A stretch of 64,000 nt of DNA from an uncultured Eubacterium sp. (GCA_944380545.1 CALWHV010000006.1:1-64000); one strand, 5' to 3'; counted from the stretch's first letter, positions 16,043 through 25,612 are shown. The notes: generated from the sequence alone by a model not told the origin. Numbers and translations are program-made.

Positions 16043-17896
16043 TCAATAATCAAAAGTTTCCTTGATATGCTTTTGCATATCCTCGTAAGCGGCGGCAACC
16101 GTTTTGCTCTTTGAAACCTCGGCAACGCCGACTCTCCACCAGCTCTCATAGCCGGGGGTCATAGTTTTGGGCAGCACCTTGATGTCGAATACGACGGTGC
16201 GGATCTGCTTTTTGGCATCCTCAAGCGCGGCGCGCAGCTCATCGGCGGTGCGCACGGTGTAGCCGACGGCGCCGTAGCCCTCCGCAATCTTGGCAAAATC
16301 AACGGGGATATCGTCGCCGTCAAGCATACCGGTCTGCGGATTTCTGGCGCGGAAAACGGTGCCGAAGGTGTCCGTACCCTGATTGTTTTGCAGATTTTCT
16401 ATGCAGCCCCAGCCCATATTATCAAACACGCAGATATTGAGCTTGAGCCCCTCCTGGATGGAGGTATACAGCTCCGAATGAGCCATAAAGAACGAGCCGT
16501 CGCCGCAGAAGGTGTAGACCTCCTTATCGGGTGCGGCAAGCTTTACGCCGAGCGCGCCGTTGATCTCGTAGCCCATATTGGAATAGCCGTATTCCATATG
16601 GTATGTGCCGCGGCTGCCGGGTCTGAAAAGCCTTTGCATATCGCCGGGAAGCGAGCCTGCCGAGCCGACAGCTATATCGTCGCTTCCCATAAACCCGTTG
16701 ATTATTCCGAGCGCAAGCGTCTGGCTGAGCCCGCCGGGCAGCTCCTTGGTGTAATAATCGTCAACGATTAAATCCCATTCCTTTTTGGCTGCCGCGATCT
16801 CGCCGGTATATTCGGTTTTATATCCGCAGCACTCCGTTACGAGGGCAGAAAGCGCCTCTCTTGCGTCTGCGATTACAGCCTCGGCGTCCATTTTATACGC
16901 GTCAAACGGGCAGATATTTATGCCGAGGACCTTTCTATTTTCGGCAAAGAGCCATTTTGAGGAGGTGGTGAAATCAGTGAATCTGGTGCCGACGCCGATG
17001 ATAAGATCGGCATCGCGGGCGATGACATTTGCAGCCTTGCCGCCCGTTACGCCGATGCCGCCGAGATTGAGCGGATGATCCCACGCTATGATGCCCTTGC
17101 CCGCCTGCGTTTCGGTTATCGGGATATTGCACTGCTCGGCAAGCTGAAGAAGCTCCTTTTCGGCGCCGCTGTAGCGAACGCCGCCGCCGCAGACTATCAC
17201 GGGCTTTTTTGCATCCCATATAAGGCTTGCCGCCCTTTTAAGCTGAGAAGCGGTGATCGGTCTTCTGTCCATATGCCAAACGCGCTTTTGAAGGAAATGC
17301 TCGGGATAATCGTAAGCCTCGCCCTCAACATCCTGCGGCATAGCAAGGCAGACGGCGCCCGTGTCCGCAGGGTCGGTGAGAACGCGCATTGCGTTGAGGC
17401 ACGCCGTCATAAGCTGCTCCGGCCGAACGATCCTGTCAAAATAATGGCAAACGCCCTTGAACGCGTCCGTAACGGTTCTGCCGTAATTATCAAAGAACTC
17501 CGCCTGCTGAAGCACCGGGTCGGGCTGGCGGCAGGCAAAGGTATCGCCGGGAAGAACGAGGAGCGGGATCCTGTTTGCCGTGGCGCAGCCGCACGCCGTT
17601 ACCATATTTGTGGCGCCGGGGCCGATGGAGGACACGCAGGGGATTATTGCCTTTCTGTCCATCTGCTTGGCGTAAGCCACAGCGGCAAGAGCCATATTCT
17701 GCTCGTTTTTGCCCTGGTAGAATTTGAGGCTGTGACCGCCCTGCTCAAGCGCCTGGCCGACGCCGACAACGCAGCCGTGGCCGAATATGCCGAAGATGCC
17801 GCTTACGAATTTGCTTTCAACGCCGTCGCACTCGATATACTGATTATCAAGGAAGCGCACGAGCGCCTGAGACATCGTTAATCTTTCTCTTTTCAT
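16043..17896 (-). CDS. iolD: 3D-(3,5/4)-trihydroxycyclohexane-1,2-dione acylhydrolase
   Basis: Thiamine-diphosphate enzyme that opens the inositol-derived ring diketone to 5-deoxy-glucuronate. At 617 residues it has the three TPP domains: the Pyr domain with GIFGIFGHGCVVGVGQALE and YQGKNEQNMA, the central domain with GGGVRYSGAE, and the PP domain with EYGYSNMGYEI and GDGSFFMAHSE (Mg/TPP site). The start follows iolG directly (TGAATG), with AGGGG eight bases upstream. It belongs to iolGDE. Confidence 0.94.
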   Translation of the reverse strand: MKRERLTMSQALVRFLDNQYIECDGVESKFVSGIFGIFGHGCVVGVGQALEQGGHSLKFYQGKNEQNMALAAVAYAKQMDRKAIIPCVSSIGPGATNMVTACGCATANRIPLLVLPGDTFACRQPDPVLQQAEFFDNYGRTVTDAFKGVCHYFDRIVRPEQLMTACLNAMRVLTDPADTGAVCLAMPQDVEGEAYDYPEHFLQKRVWHMDRRPITASQLKRAASLIWDAKKPVIVCGGGVRYSGAEKELLQLAEQCNIPITETQAGKGIIAWDHPLNLGGIGVTGGKAANVIARDADLIIGVGTRFTDFTTSSKWLFAENRKVLGINICPFDAYKMDAEAVIADAREALSALVTECCGYKTEYTGEIAAAKKEWDLIVDDYYTKELPGGLSQTLALGIINGFMGSDDIAVGSAGSLPGDMQRLFRPGSRGTYHMEYGYSNMGYEINGALGVKLAAPDKEVYTFCGDGSFFMAHSELYTSIQEGLKLNICVFDNMGWGCIENLQNNQGTDTFGTVFRARNPQTGMLDGDDIPVDFAKIAEGYGAVGYTVRTADELRAALEDAKKQIRTVVFDIKVLPKTMTPGYESWWRVGVAEVSKSKTVAAAYEDMQKHIKETFDY

Positions 17897-18913
17897 TCAG
17901 CACCCCTCTATTTCCGAAAGCTTTACGGGTCTGTGCTCCGCCACGGATTTCTTTGCGGCAAGGCCGAGACGAAGCGCCTCAAGCCCGTCATAGACCGTGG
18001 TTTTTGTGGGCTTATCGTTGATGACGCAGTCTATAAACTCCGTCATCTCGTCCGTAAAGGACTGCATATATCTTTCAAGGAAGAAATACAGCGGCTTATC
18101 GGTTACGCTGCCGTTTTCATCTATGAACGCAACATTTGTGGGAGTATCGTTTGCAGCCGACGCCTGGCCCTTTGAGCCGAACACCTCAAGGCGCTGGTCG
18201 TAGCCGTAGGACGCGCGGCGGCAGTTATCAATAACGCCGATGGCGCCGCTCTTGAATTTGAGTGCAACGAGCGCTGTGTCCACATCTCCCGCCTCGCCGA
18301 TAGCCGGATCGACCATAACGGTGGCGTTTGCATAGACCTCGTCGACCTCGCCGCCGATGAAGCGCGCCATATCGAAATCGTGCACCGTCATATCAAGAAA
18401 GATGCCGCCGGACACCTTGACATAATCTATTGAGGGCGGCTCCGGGTCGCGGCTGGTGATCTTAACGGTTTGAAGGCTGCCGAGCTTTCCGTTGTTTTCA
18501 AGCTGCTTTATGTATGCAAAATTGTGGTCGTATCTTCTGTTGAAGCCTATCTGAAGCTTTACGCCGGCCTTATCGACCGCGTCTATCACCTTTTTTATCT
18601 TTGCAACGGTGAGGTCTACCGGCTTTTCGCAGAATATGTGCTTGCCCGCCGCGGCCGCCTCGCACGCGATGTCTGCGTGAGTATCCGTTGAGGAGCAGAT
18701 AAGCACGGCGTCTATCGACGGGTCTTCAAGGATTTTATGATAATCTTTATAATAATTGGGAATACCGAGCTGAGCGGCAACGCTTTTTGCGCCCTCTTCA
18801 TAAATATCGGAAATGGCGACAAGCTGCGCCTGAGGAATGTGATAAGTTATCGACTTTGCATGAACCTGACCGATTCTGCCGGCGCCGATTATGCCGACCC
18901 TGATTTTTTCCAT
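17897..18913 (-). CDS. iolG: Inositol 2-dehydrogenase
   Basis: NAD-dependent oxidation of myo-inositol to 2-keto-myo-inositol, the entry step. The Gfo/Idh/MocA-type protein has 338 residues: Rossmann motif GIIGAGRIGQVHA (8-20), the EKPVDLT motif with the catalytic lysine (about residue 96), GFNRRYDHNF, and DMTVHDFDMARF with the catalytic Asp/His. First gene of the operon, with AAGGGG seven bases upstream. Inositol transport, IolB and IolC are not in the window. Confidence 0.9.
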   Translation of the reverse strand: MEKIRVGIIGAGRIGQVHAKSITYHIPQAQLVAISDIYEEGAKSVAAQLGIPNYYKDYHKILEDPSIDAVLICSSTDTHADIACEAAAAGKHIFCEKPVDLTVAKIKKVIDAVDKAGVKLQIGFNRRYDHNFAYIKQLENNGKLGSLQTVKITSRDPEPPSIDYVKVSGGIFLDMTVHDFDMARFIGGEVDEVYANATVMVDPAIGEAGDVDTALVALKFKSGAIGVIDNCRRASYGYDQRLEVFGSKGQASAANDTPTNVAFIDENGSVTDKPLYFFLERYMQSFTDEMTEFIDCVINDKPTKTTVYDGLEALRLGLAAKKSVAEHRPVKLSEIEGC

Positions 18914-18972
18914 AACAATACCCCTTTTGATATATTTTCAGGCTGCTTTTCGCCGCCCATTATATTATTTTA

Positions 18973-19001
18973 ATAATATCACAAGGATTTTACCATTTCA
19001 A
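18973..19001 (-). promoter_or_regulatory. Promoter of iolGDE
   Basis: TTGAAA (18996-19001), 17 bases, TATTAT (18973-18978) preceded by TGA (extended -10). No obvious operator repeat was seen around it. Confidence 0.7.
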
Positions 19002-19053
19002 GTGAAAAGAAAGCATAATTTTTATAAATTAAAAAATTCGTAATATTTTATTA

Positions 19054-19082
19054 TTGAAAAGGGATATAATATTGATTATAAT
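19054..19082 (+). promoter_or_regulatory. Promoter of the TSCPD/glycosidase/signal peptidase operon
   Basis: TTGAAA (19054-19059), 17 bases, TATAAT (19077-19082) on the plus strand, 32 bases before the first ATG. An in-frame TATAAT also occurs inside the spacer (19064-19069). Confidence 0.8.
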
Positions 19083-19114
19083 TAAAAGTAACAAAAAGCG
19101 AAAGAGTGAGAATA

Positions 19115-19378
19115 ATGAACTATACATACAAGACGCACGGCACCTGCTCACGGCAGATAGACATAGAGATGGAGGACGACGGCGAAACCATAAAGAGCGT
19201 GAGCTTTACGGGCGGCTGCAACGGCAACCTTAAGGGCATTTCGGCGCTTGTTAAGGGCAAAAGGATAAGCGAGGTGCGCCCCGTGCTTTGCGGCATAAAA
19301 TGCGGCTTCAAGCAGACCTCCTGCCCCGACCAGCTTGCCGCGGCGCTCGGCGAGATAGAGAAGAAAAACGAAAAGTGA
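19115..19378 (+). CDS. TSCPD-domain protein
   Basis: A small protein of 87 residues resembling the TIGR03905 family and the TSCPD tail of some class II ribonucleotide reductases. Landmarks are YKTHGTCSRQIDI at the N-terminus, FTGGCNGNLKGISALVKG in the middle and QTSCPDQLAAALGE at the end. Conserved cysteines (about residues 10, 32, 54, 59, 65) suggest metal binding. The ATG at 19115 is chosen over GTG at 19106, which lies in the weak ribosome site. First of three tightly linked plus-strand genes, but it has no evident functional link to the glycosidase that follows. Confidence 0.85.
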   Translation: MNYTYKTHGTCSRQIDIEMEDDGETIKSVSFTGGCNGNLKGISALVKGKRISEVRPVLCGIKCGFKQTSCPDQLAAALGEIEKKNEK

Positions 19379-19393
19379 GAAAAGGAAAGAGAT

Positions 19394-21736
19394 ATGTTTA
19401 AGCTTAAAAGCAAAAAGCTTGAAAGAGATTTCAATGTTACGGACGGCTACCTTTACGCCTCGCAGATAAAAAACCTCTGCTCGGGAATGACCTTTATTCC
19501 CGACGGCAGCGGCAGCGAATTTGAGATACATTTTAAGGACGGCGACACGCTCTCTTCAAAAAGCCTTGCGCTCAGCGAGGCTCTGGAGCGCGACGGCAAG
19601 CTTTTCTTCAGATTCAAGGAAGAGATGAAGACCACCGTTACGCTGACCTACAGAATAGGCTCCGACGGGGAAACGCTTGAAAAGCAGATAGCCCTGGAGC
19701 AGAGCGAGCCGAAGAGCGTTGATTATGTTATGCTTGAAAACATAGGCATAACCAACTCCGCCTCATCCTACACGGCGAGCGGCGGCAAAAGCGAGATAGA
19801 CGAATTTTATTCAAACCTGGGGCAGCCGTTTTATATTGACAGCCTTTTCTTCGGCTGCGTTTTTCCCGGCACGAAAAACGGCGTTTTTCACGGCAGGGGC
19901 GAGGTTGTTTACTTTATAGGCAAAAGCGCGGAAAACAAGATAATCTGCCCCACAACGGTTATGGGCGCGGCTGAAAGCGCGATGATAACGGACCTTAAAA
20001 GCGCGTTTTTTGAATATATTGAAAAAATCGCGGTGCCGTCTGATTTTCGCGTGCAGTACAACACCTGGTACGACAGGATGATGGACATTGACGCAGACAA
20101 CAGCGAGGCGGCTTTTTACAGAGTGGAGCAAAAGCTTTCCTCAAACGGCGTGGCGCCGCTTGAGGGCTATGTGCTTGACGACGGGTGGAACAATTACAGG
20201 GCAGGCTTTTGGAGCATCAACCAAAAAAGGTTCCCGAACGGCTTTCTTGATCTGAGCAGCCTTGCAGGCAAGCTCGGCGGGGGCTTCGGTCTGTGGCTCG
20301 GCCCGCGCGGCGGCTACAACTACAATTCGCGCTTTGCAAAGCGCATCGAGCGCGCCGGCTTCGGATATTACAACGCCGAATCGGACGATATATGCGTATG
20401 CTCCAAAAAATATCTTAAGGAGCTTAAGGATTTTCTTGTTAAGGCAACAAAGGAAAACGACATCGGCTACTGGAAGCTGGACGGCTTTGCGCTAAAGCCC
20501 TGCAGGAACCAAAAGCACGACCATATCACCGGCGGCGACCACGATATGTACTATATCACGGAGCTGTGGCGCAGGTGGATAAAGATATTCAAGGCGATAC
20601 GCGAGGCAAGGGCCGCGCAGGGCAAGGAGCTTTGGATAAACTTTACCTGCTATGTGAACCCCTCGCCCTGGTGGCTTCAGTATGTAAACACCGTTTGGCT
20701 GCAAAACAGCGGCGACATAGGCTTTGCCGCCAACTATCCGCGCGGTGAACAGCCGCAGGCGGACGCGGAGATGACATACCGCGACAGCGTGTATTACGAT
20801 TTTCTTGTTACGCGCGGGCTTCAGTTCCCGCTTTGCAACATCTACAACCACGAGCCGATCTACGGGCGCGAGGCAAAGCTGAGCTACAACGAATCCGATT
20901 TTGAAAAGGCGATGTTCTGGAACGCCTGCCGCGGCAGCGCGCTGTGCGAGCTGTATATATCAGACAGTATGATGGACGATGAAAAGTGGCAGATACTTTC
21001 AAGGGTGCTGAACTGGCAGCGCAAGAACCACCATATTCTGAAAAACGCCATGCTGCTGGGCGGCGACCCGGCGCAGAACAATGTTTACTGCTACGCGGCC
21101 TGGACGCGCGAGGGCGAGGGCATCATAGGGCTCAGGAACCCGACGAACGAGCCGGCGCCGCTTACGCTGACGCTCAACAAGCTTATGGGCTGCCCCGAAA
21201 GCCTTAAGGACGCGCGCAGATACAATGTGCTTAACAGAAGCGCCGCCGAGAGCGCCGACCTTTATGATTACAACGACAAGATAAACCTTACGCTCCAGCC
21301 GTTTGAGGTTAAGATATTCCAATTCGGCAGGCAGGACGAAAGATACGACGACCCCGGCGAGGTAAACGATTTTACAATCGTGTTTGAATACGACGGCGCG
21401 GACGGGATCATCTGCCAGAACAACGACATACGGATAGCAGCCGAAAAGGGAATGATAAGCGCGGATGTGGGCAGGCTGCGGCTCAGAAGCGAGAACCTGC
21501 TGAGCGATTCCAACCACACGGTGACGCTTGTGCGCGAGAAAAACAGGATGGTCAAGCTTTACATAGGAAGCACGCTTGACTGCTCCGATTACGACCCGAA
21601 GGCAAAGGCGCGCATATCCTGCGAGCTGACGAGCGACGCCGAGGGCTTCAGGGTGATAAACTCCGCCACGGCATACGACGATATCGTTGAGCTTGGCGGC
21701 GCACTAAAAAAATCAAGAAAGAGGCGCAGAAGATAA
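19394..21736 (+). CDS. GH36-type (clan GH-D) alpha-galactosidase-like glycoside hydrolase
   Basis: Large cytosolic hydrolase of 780 residues without signal peptide. An N-terminal beta-sandwich precedes a TIM barrel with NTWYDRMMDID (about residue 222), VLDDGWNNY (about 258), GLWLGPRGGY (about 302), YWKLDGF (about 358; the aspartate is the likely nucleophile) and LQNSGDIGF (about 435; probable acid/base region). The last 110 residues look like a jelly-roll module. Clan GH-D enzymes act on alpha-galactosides or alpha-N-acetylgalactosaminides; the exact substrate is not readable. It is 15 bases after the TSCPD gene, and its stop abuts the next start. Confidence 0.75.
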   Translation: MFKLKSKKLERDFNVTDGYLYASQIKNLCSGMTFIPDGSGSEFEIHFKDGDTLSSKSLALSEALERDGKLFFRFKEEMKTTVTLTYRIGSDGETLEKQIALEQSEPKSVDYVMLENIGITNSASSYTASGGKSEIDEFYSNLGQPFYIDSLFFGCVFPGTKNGVFHGRGEVVYFIGKSAENKIICPTTVMGAAESAMITDLKSAFFEYIEKIAVPSDFRVQYNTWYDRMMDIDADNSEAAFYRVEQKLSSNGVAPLEGYVLDDGWNNYRAGFWSINQKRFPNGFLDLSSLAGKLGGGFGLWLGPRGGYNYNSRFAKRIERAGFGYYNAESDDICVCSKKYLKELKDFLVKATKENDIGYWKLDGFALKPCRNQKHDHITGGDHDMYYITELWRRWIKIFKAIREARAAQGKELWINFTCYVNPSPWWLQYVNTVWLQNSGDIGFAANYPRGEQPQADAEMTYRDSVYYDFLVTRGLQFPLCNIYNHEPIYGREAKLSYNESDFEKAMFWNACRGSALCELYISDSMMDDEKWQILSRVLNWQRKNHHILKNAMLLGGDPAQNNVYCYAAWTREGEGIIGLRNPTNEPAPLTLTLNKLMGCPESLKDARRYNVLNRSAAESADLYDYNDKINLTLQPFEVKIFQFGRQDERYDDPGEVNDFTIVFEYDGADGIICQNNDIRIAAEKGMISADVGRLRLRSENLLSDSNHTVTLVREKNRMVKLYIGSTLDCSDYDPKAKARISCELTSDAEGFRVINSATAYDDIVELGGALKKSRKRRRR

Positions 21737-22627
21737 ATGGTATGCAAAAAATGCGGATTTGACGGAATTGAGGAAAACGGCGACTGGATAACCTGCCCCA
21801 ACTGCGGAGCTAAATATTTCAACACCGCCGTATCGCCGGAAAAGAGCGCCACAAGGCAGATATACGAGATGGAGGAGAGCGTCGCGGCAAAGGACGGCGG
21901 CGCCGAAGAGGCGCAGGATAAAGACGAAAGCGGCGGCAAAAAGAAAAAGAGCCGCCTGAGCGAGGCCGTGAGCTTTCTGCTGCCGATAGTTATAGCGGTT
22001 ATAGCGGCGCTGCTGCTCAAGCAGTTTGTGTTTGCAAACGCCATCGTGCCGACCGGTTCTATGAAAAACACGATAAACGAAGGCGACAGGATCATCGCGA
22101 GCAGGATAGCCTATCTGCGCGACGACCCGGAGAGATACGACATCATACTCTTTTATTTTCCCGATGACGAGAGCCAGATATTCGTTAAGCGCGTTATAGG
22201 GCTTCCCGGCGAAACGGTGACGGTTGCCGACGGGCAGACATTTGTAACGGATAAAAACGGCGATATGTATAAGACCGACCAGAGCTTTATCACCAACGGC
22301 GAGCCGATCGGCGACTACGGCCCGTACTACATTCCCGAAGCGGGCGAAAAGATAACGACGGACGGGATCTACTGCTATGCCGAAAACGGAGCCGTGGTGG
22401 GCTACGCGCAGTTTATTGACAGATACTGCGTAAAGGACGACGCGGGAAATCCCGCCGCAGACGAGAACGGCTGCTACACGGTGGAGGAAAATCTTTATTT
22501 CTGTATGGGTGACAACAGAAACGAATCGCACGATTCAAGATTCTGGGACAACAGATATGTAAGAGAAAGCAAGATCCTGGGCGAAGCGAGCTTTAAGTAT
22601 TATCCCGAATTCAAAAAATTTGAATAA
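21737..22627 (+). CDS. Signal peptidase I with N-terminal zinc ribbon
   Basis: Membrane-bound serine/lysine protease of the S26 family, which removes signal peptides from exported proteins. In this 296-residue protein a CxxC...CxxC zinc ribbon (cysteines 3, 6, 20, 23) is followed by an acidic/basic linker, one transmembrane helix (about 76-99), the catalytic serine in PTGSMK (S108), the catalytic lysine in FVKRVIGLPGE (K151), and the C-terminal GDNRNESHDSRFW box. Standard SipS-type enzymes (about 180 residues) lack the ribbon, which lies on the cytoplasmic side here. Its ATG directly follows the glycosidase stop (TAAATG). Confidence 0.9.
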   Translation: MVCKKCGFDGIEENGDWITCPNCGAKYFNTAVSPEKSATRQIYEMEESVAAKDGGAEEAQDKDESGGKKKKSRLSEAVSFLLPIVIAVIAALLLKQFVFANAIVPTGSMKNTINEGDRIIASRIAYLRDDPERYDIILFYFPDDESQIFVKRVIGLPGETVTVADGQTFVTDKNGDMYKTDQSFITNGEPIGDYGPYYIPEAGEKITTDGIYCYAENGAVVGYAQFIDRYCVKDDAGNPAADENGCYTVEENLYFCMGDNRNESHDSRFWDNRYVRESKILGEASFKYYPEFKKFE

Positions 22628-22638
22628 GCCGAAAACGA

Positions 22639-22670
22639 ACGCCCCGCGGTTCACACCGCGGGGCGTTTTG
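22639..22670. terminator. Strong terminator between converging operons
   Basis: A perfect 12-bp stem ACGCCCCGCGGT / ACCGCGGGGCGT with a 4-base loop, then TTTTG on the plus strand. The minus strand has CGTTTTCGG, so it may also stop the opposing transporter operon. Confidence 0.85.
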
Positions 22671-22692
22671 CATTATGCTTATTGCGTATGAT

Positions 22693-24141
22693 TTATTCTG
22701 CGCTCTGCTCCTGCCCGCCGCTTTCGCGTTTTCTGAGTTCCAGCACCTGATTATGCACATCCTCCTTGCGCTTTCCGGTGAGCTTATAGAAGAAGAACGG
22801 AGCGCCGGCAAGGAACATCATAATGCCGTGGAAGACCGTGTAGAAAAACAGCATTGCTATCTTGGTTTCGGTTGACTGGATCGGATTCGGGTCGAGCGTT
22901 GACGGCTGTATGTAGCCGATTATGGAATTATCGCCGTAAAGGATCTTGGGAACGAGCGCGGTGGCGATGGTGCCGCTGACCATTGTGAATATATTGATAA
23001 CGAACGGCAGGGTGGCGTCGAGCCGCTTGCCTGTTTTGACCTCTATATCCTCAAGCACATCCGCCTGGAACATTGTGGGAAGCAGATTTGATGCGCCGAA
23101 CTGAAGACCGATGAGGAACAGGAAAACAATGAAAATTATCTGCAGCGCGGGGCTTGGATTTTTGAAATAGGTGTAGCCCACGATGAACGCCAGCACATTT
23201 ATCGTTACGGAATATATGCCGCTGGAGATATAAAGCACCTTTGAATTGAATTTTTTAAGCAGGAAGTTTATTACGAGCATACCCACCGCCGTGCCGATGC
23301 CCGTGGGGAGGCCGAACCAGAGATACTGGCTGGTGCTGCCGAGCAGCGCCGCAGCCATAAACGGGCCGAGGAAGGTGGATATCTGCCTGAAATTCTTTAA
23401 AAATTCAGAAATAAGGATCGCCCAGGCGTACTTGTTTACCAGCACATCCTTGATGCCGACAAGCGGATTCTTGCGCTTTTCGGAATAGACGACGCGCTCC
23501 TTGATGGCCTTGGTGGCAACGAGCATAAGTATCGTGCCGACCGCCGCGCACAGGCCCGCCGTGACGATATACTGCGTGCCCTCGTCCTTCCATATGAGGC
23601 CGATGACCATAATTATAACGAGCGGCGCGGAGTTGCCGACGGCGGAGCAGATGCTTCTGAAAGAAAGCACCGTGTCGCGCTCCTTGAGGTTAGGAGTCAT
23701 AACGATGGCGACCTTATTTATTGAATCGCCGAAATTTGTTACGACCGCCCAAAGCACGGCAATCGTGGTTACATAGACGAGCAGAAGCGAGCCGGAGAGC
23801 TGCGGAGGCGCCCAGAAGCTGAGCACGAGCAGCGCGCCGCACGGAACGGCAACGGCAAACGCCAGCGGGCGGAATTTTCCGCTTTTTCCGGGACGGCGCC
23901 CGTCGATATACATCGTTATAAAGAAATTGAGAACAAACGGAATCACGCTGACGAGCGTGTTGAAGAGCGACACCTCGTTGTCAGTAAGCCTGAGCACATT
24001 TACAAGATAAGTGCCGCGGTAGGAGCCTATCATACCCGTCATATCCGTGTAAAAGAACACGCCGAACAGATAGAGTATAAACTCCTTCATATTTACATAT
24101 TTGCGCTCCGCCGGAGGAGCTGCAGCAATTGTTTTACCCAT
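22693..24141 (-). CDS. GPH-type (MFS_2) cation-coupled sugar transporter
   Basis: Inner-membrane symporter of 482 residues with about 12 hydrophobic segments, related to MelB/LacS-like glycoside-pentoside-hexuronide carriers. Recognisable stretches are YFTDMTGMIGSYRGTYL-like in helix 1, the loop DGRRPGKSGKFRP after helix 2 (the MelB-type cytoplasmic loop), and QADVLEDIEVKTGKRLDA in the second half. The tail is charged and lacks an EIIA domain. Co-transcribed after the metallophosphoesterase gene (18-base gap). The neighbouring GH36 enzyme and AraC regulator suggest an oligosaccharide or glycoside as substrate. Confidence 0.85.
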   Translation of the reverse strand: MGKTIAAAPPAERKYVNMKEFILYLFGVFFYTDMTGMIGSYRGTYLVNVLRLTDNEVSLFNTLVSVIPFVLNFFITMYIDGRRPGKSGKFRPLAFAVAVPCGALLVLSFWAPPQLSGSLLLVYVTTIAVLWAVVTNFGDSINKVAIVMTPNLKERDTVLSFRSICSAVGNSAPLVIIMVIGLIWKDEGTQYIVTAGLCAAVGTILMLVATKAIKERVVYSEKRKNPLVGIKDVLVNKYAWAILISEFLKNFRQISTFLGPFMAAALLGSTSQYLWFGLPTGIGTAVGMLVINFLLKKFNSKVLYISSGIYSVTINVLAFIVGYTYFKNPSPALQIIFIVFLFLIGLQFGASNLLPTMFQADVLEDIEVKTGKRLDATLPFVINIFTMVSGTIATALVPKILYGDNSIIGYIQPSTLDPNPIQSTETKIAMLFFYTVFHGIMMFLAGAPFFFYKLTGKRKEDVHNQVLELRKRESGGQEQSAE

Positions 24142-24159
24142 AAAAATTACCCCTGATGA

Positions 24160-25551
24160 TTATTTTTCAAGCACGGCTTCATAGTCGAGCTGCGCCTCGT
24201 CGCCTATCATTGAAAGCACGAAGCCCTTTATATCCCTGAGCAGCGGCTGCTTTTCGCCGAGCTTCTTTTCAAGTATGCGAAGGACGGGAGAAAGCCTCGA
24301 CAAAAAGCGCGAAACAGCCTCGTACACAGGCGTTCCCGGCACATACGGCTCGTTGCCGACAAAGATATTGCGCACAAGCTCCGCAGCCAAATCCACCACG
24401 CGGCGCGAGCGTATCGACTTATCCACCCTGAAGCAGAAAAGCCTGCCGAGCGAGCCGAGCGTTAGCTTTAGCAGCACCCTGCCGGCAATGGTGACGGGGA
24501 GCTTCAGCTTTTTGTTTTTCTCCGGCCCGCCGAAAAGGCGTGTGAAGAACGCGAAATCATAAGCCATAGCATTCACGATGTCGAGCACCATTCTGTCGAA
24601 CCGCCACTGAAAATACTCCGCCGCGGTTCTGCCGCCCTTATCCCAGTCAAAATCCTCTATCGTGAAGGATTTAACCGTTATCTTTTCATCATCCATAACC
24701 ACACGCCGGTAGGCGCAAGGGCAGCCGACGAAGCAGCCGGTTTGGATATCCGTGATGGTGTTGCCGCTTTGAGATGTGAAGCGCGTGAGCGCCTGCGCGT
24801 GCATATGGCCGGTGAATATTAGGCTGAGGCCGGCGTCCGCAAATTGGCAGGCGCGCTTTTTCCAGTCGGTTATTTTGGCGTCCTCTATGAAATTCATAAC
24901 CGGAGAAAACGGCAGCAGCGGATAGTGCATAATTGCGAATATGTAATCGCCGGCGTCGTGCGCCTCTTTTATCTGCTCAAGCGCCCACTGCATCTGCTCG
25001 TCCCATATGCCGCGGAAATCGGCGCAGTCGCCGTCGCAGTTGATGGCAAGCAGGCGGTAGCCGGGCGCAAGCTGAGCCGTGTAGGACATCGTTTTTCTGT
25101 GCTCGCTGATAGCCGAGTCAAAGCCGAAGTCGCGGTAGAACTCACGAAGGTCTTCCCTGTTCATTCCGCGCACGGGCACGGTTTTTTCGCCCACAAACTC
25201 CACCGGATCGCCGGCGTAGTCGTGGCGCGCCGTGGTAATATAGATCTTCTTGCCGCTCTCCTTTAGCTTATAAAGCCGCTCGCGAAAGCCGATATGGCTT
25301 TGATATTCGCCGCGGTAAACAAGATCGCCGGGAATAAGGATTATATCGGTATCCTTATCTTTAATGATTTTTTCAAAGCCGGCGTCGATTATTGCGGCGG
25401 TTTCGGCAACGCATTTCTGGTCCGTTCTGCTGCGGCGCTCATACGCAGGACCGCTTGCGCTGAACGAGGTGTCGTAATAATGCGTGTCCGTAACAAGATA
25501 AAAAGCAAGCTGCGCTATATCTCTCACCCCTTTACGAAAAAGGCGCAGCAA
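24160..25551 (-). CDS. Calcineurin-like metallophosphoesterase
   Basis: A 463-residue protein with an N-terminal metallophosphoesterase domain and a helical C-terminal region of about 170 residues. Metal motifs are VTDTHYYD (D-x-H), IPGDLVYRGE (GD), ITTARHDY (where GNH(D/E) is expected), FAIMHYPLL and FTGHMHAQ (GHxH). The asparagine ligand of the GNH box is thus replaced by arginine. No signal peptide is clear. The start is uncertain: TTG at 25551 has a weak AGGG eight bases upstream, whereas a good AAGGGG lies before codon 13-15, where only GTG or ATA would be available. It precedes the GPH transporter gene, so a role in using an imported phosphorylated or glycosidic compound is possible. 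Confidence 0.8.
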   Translation of the reverse strand: MLRLFRKGVRDIAQLAFYLVTDTHYYDTSFSASGPAYERRSRTDQKCVAETAAIIDAGFEKIIKDKDTDIILIPGDLVYRGEYQSHIGFRERLYKLKESGKKIYITTARHDYAGDPVEFVGEKTVPVRGMNREDLREFYRDFGFDSAISEHRKTMSYTAQLAPGYRLLAINCDGDCADFRGIWDEQMQWALEQIKEAHDAGDYIFAIMHYPLLPFSPVMNFIEDAKITDWKKRACQFADAGLSLIFTGHMHAQALTRFTSQSGNTITDIQTGCFVGCPCAYRRVVMDDEKITVKSFTIEDFDWDKGGRTAAEYFQWRFDRMVLDIVNAMAYDFAFFTRLFGGPEKNKKLKLPVTIAGRVLLKLTLGSLGRLFCFRVDKSIRSRRVVDLAAELVRNIFVGNEPYVPGTPVYEAVSRFLSRLSPVLRILEKKLGEKQPLLRDIKGFVLSMIGDEAQLDYEAVLEK

Positions 25552-25612
25552 GGTAAGCGCCCTGCTGCACCGAACAGATTTATCTATTTTTGCGCCTAAT
25601 AATTCTTATATT

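Noticed and set aside
22693..24141. Idea that this GPH transporter also carries a regulatory tail
   Set aside because: The protein ends about 30 residues after its last membrane helix, so it is the ordinary short form.
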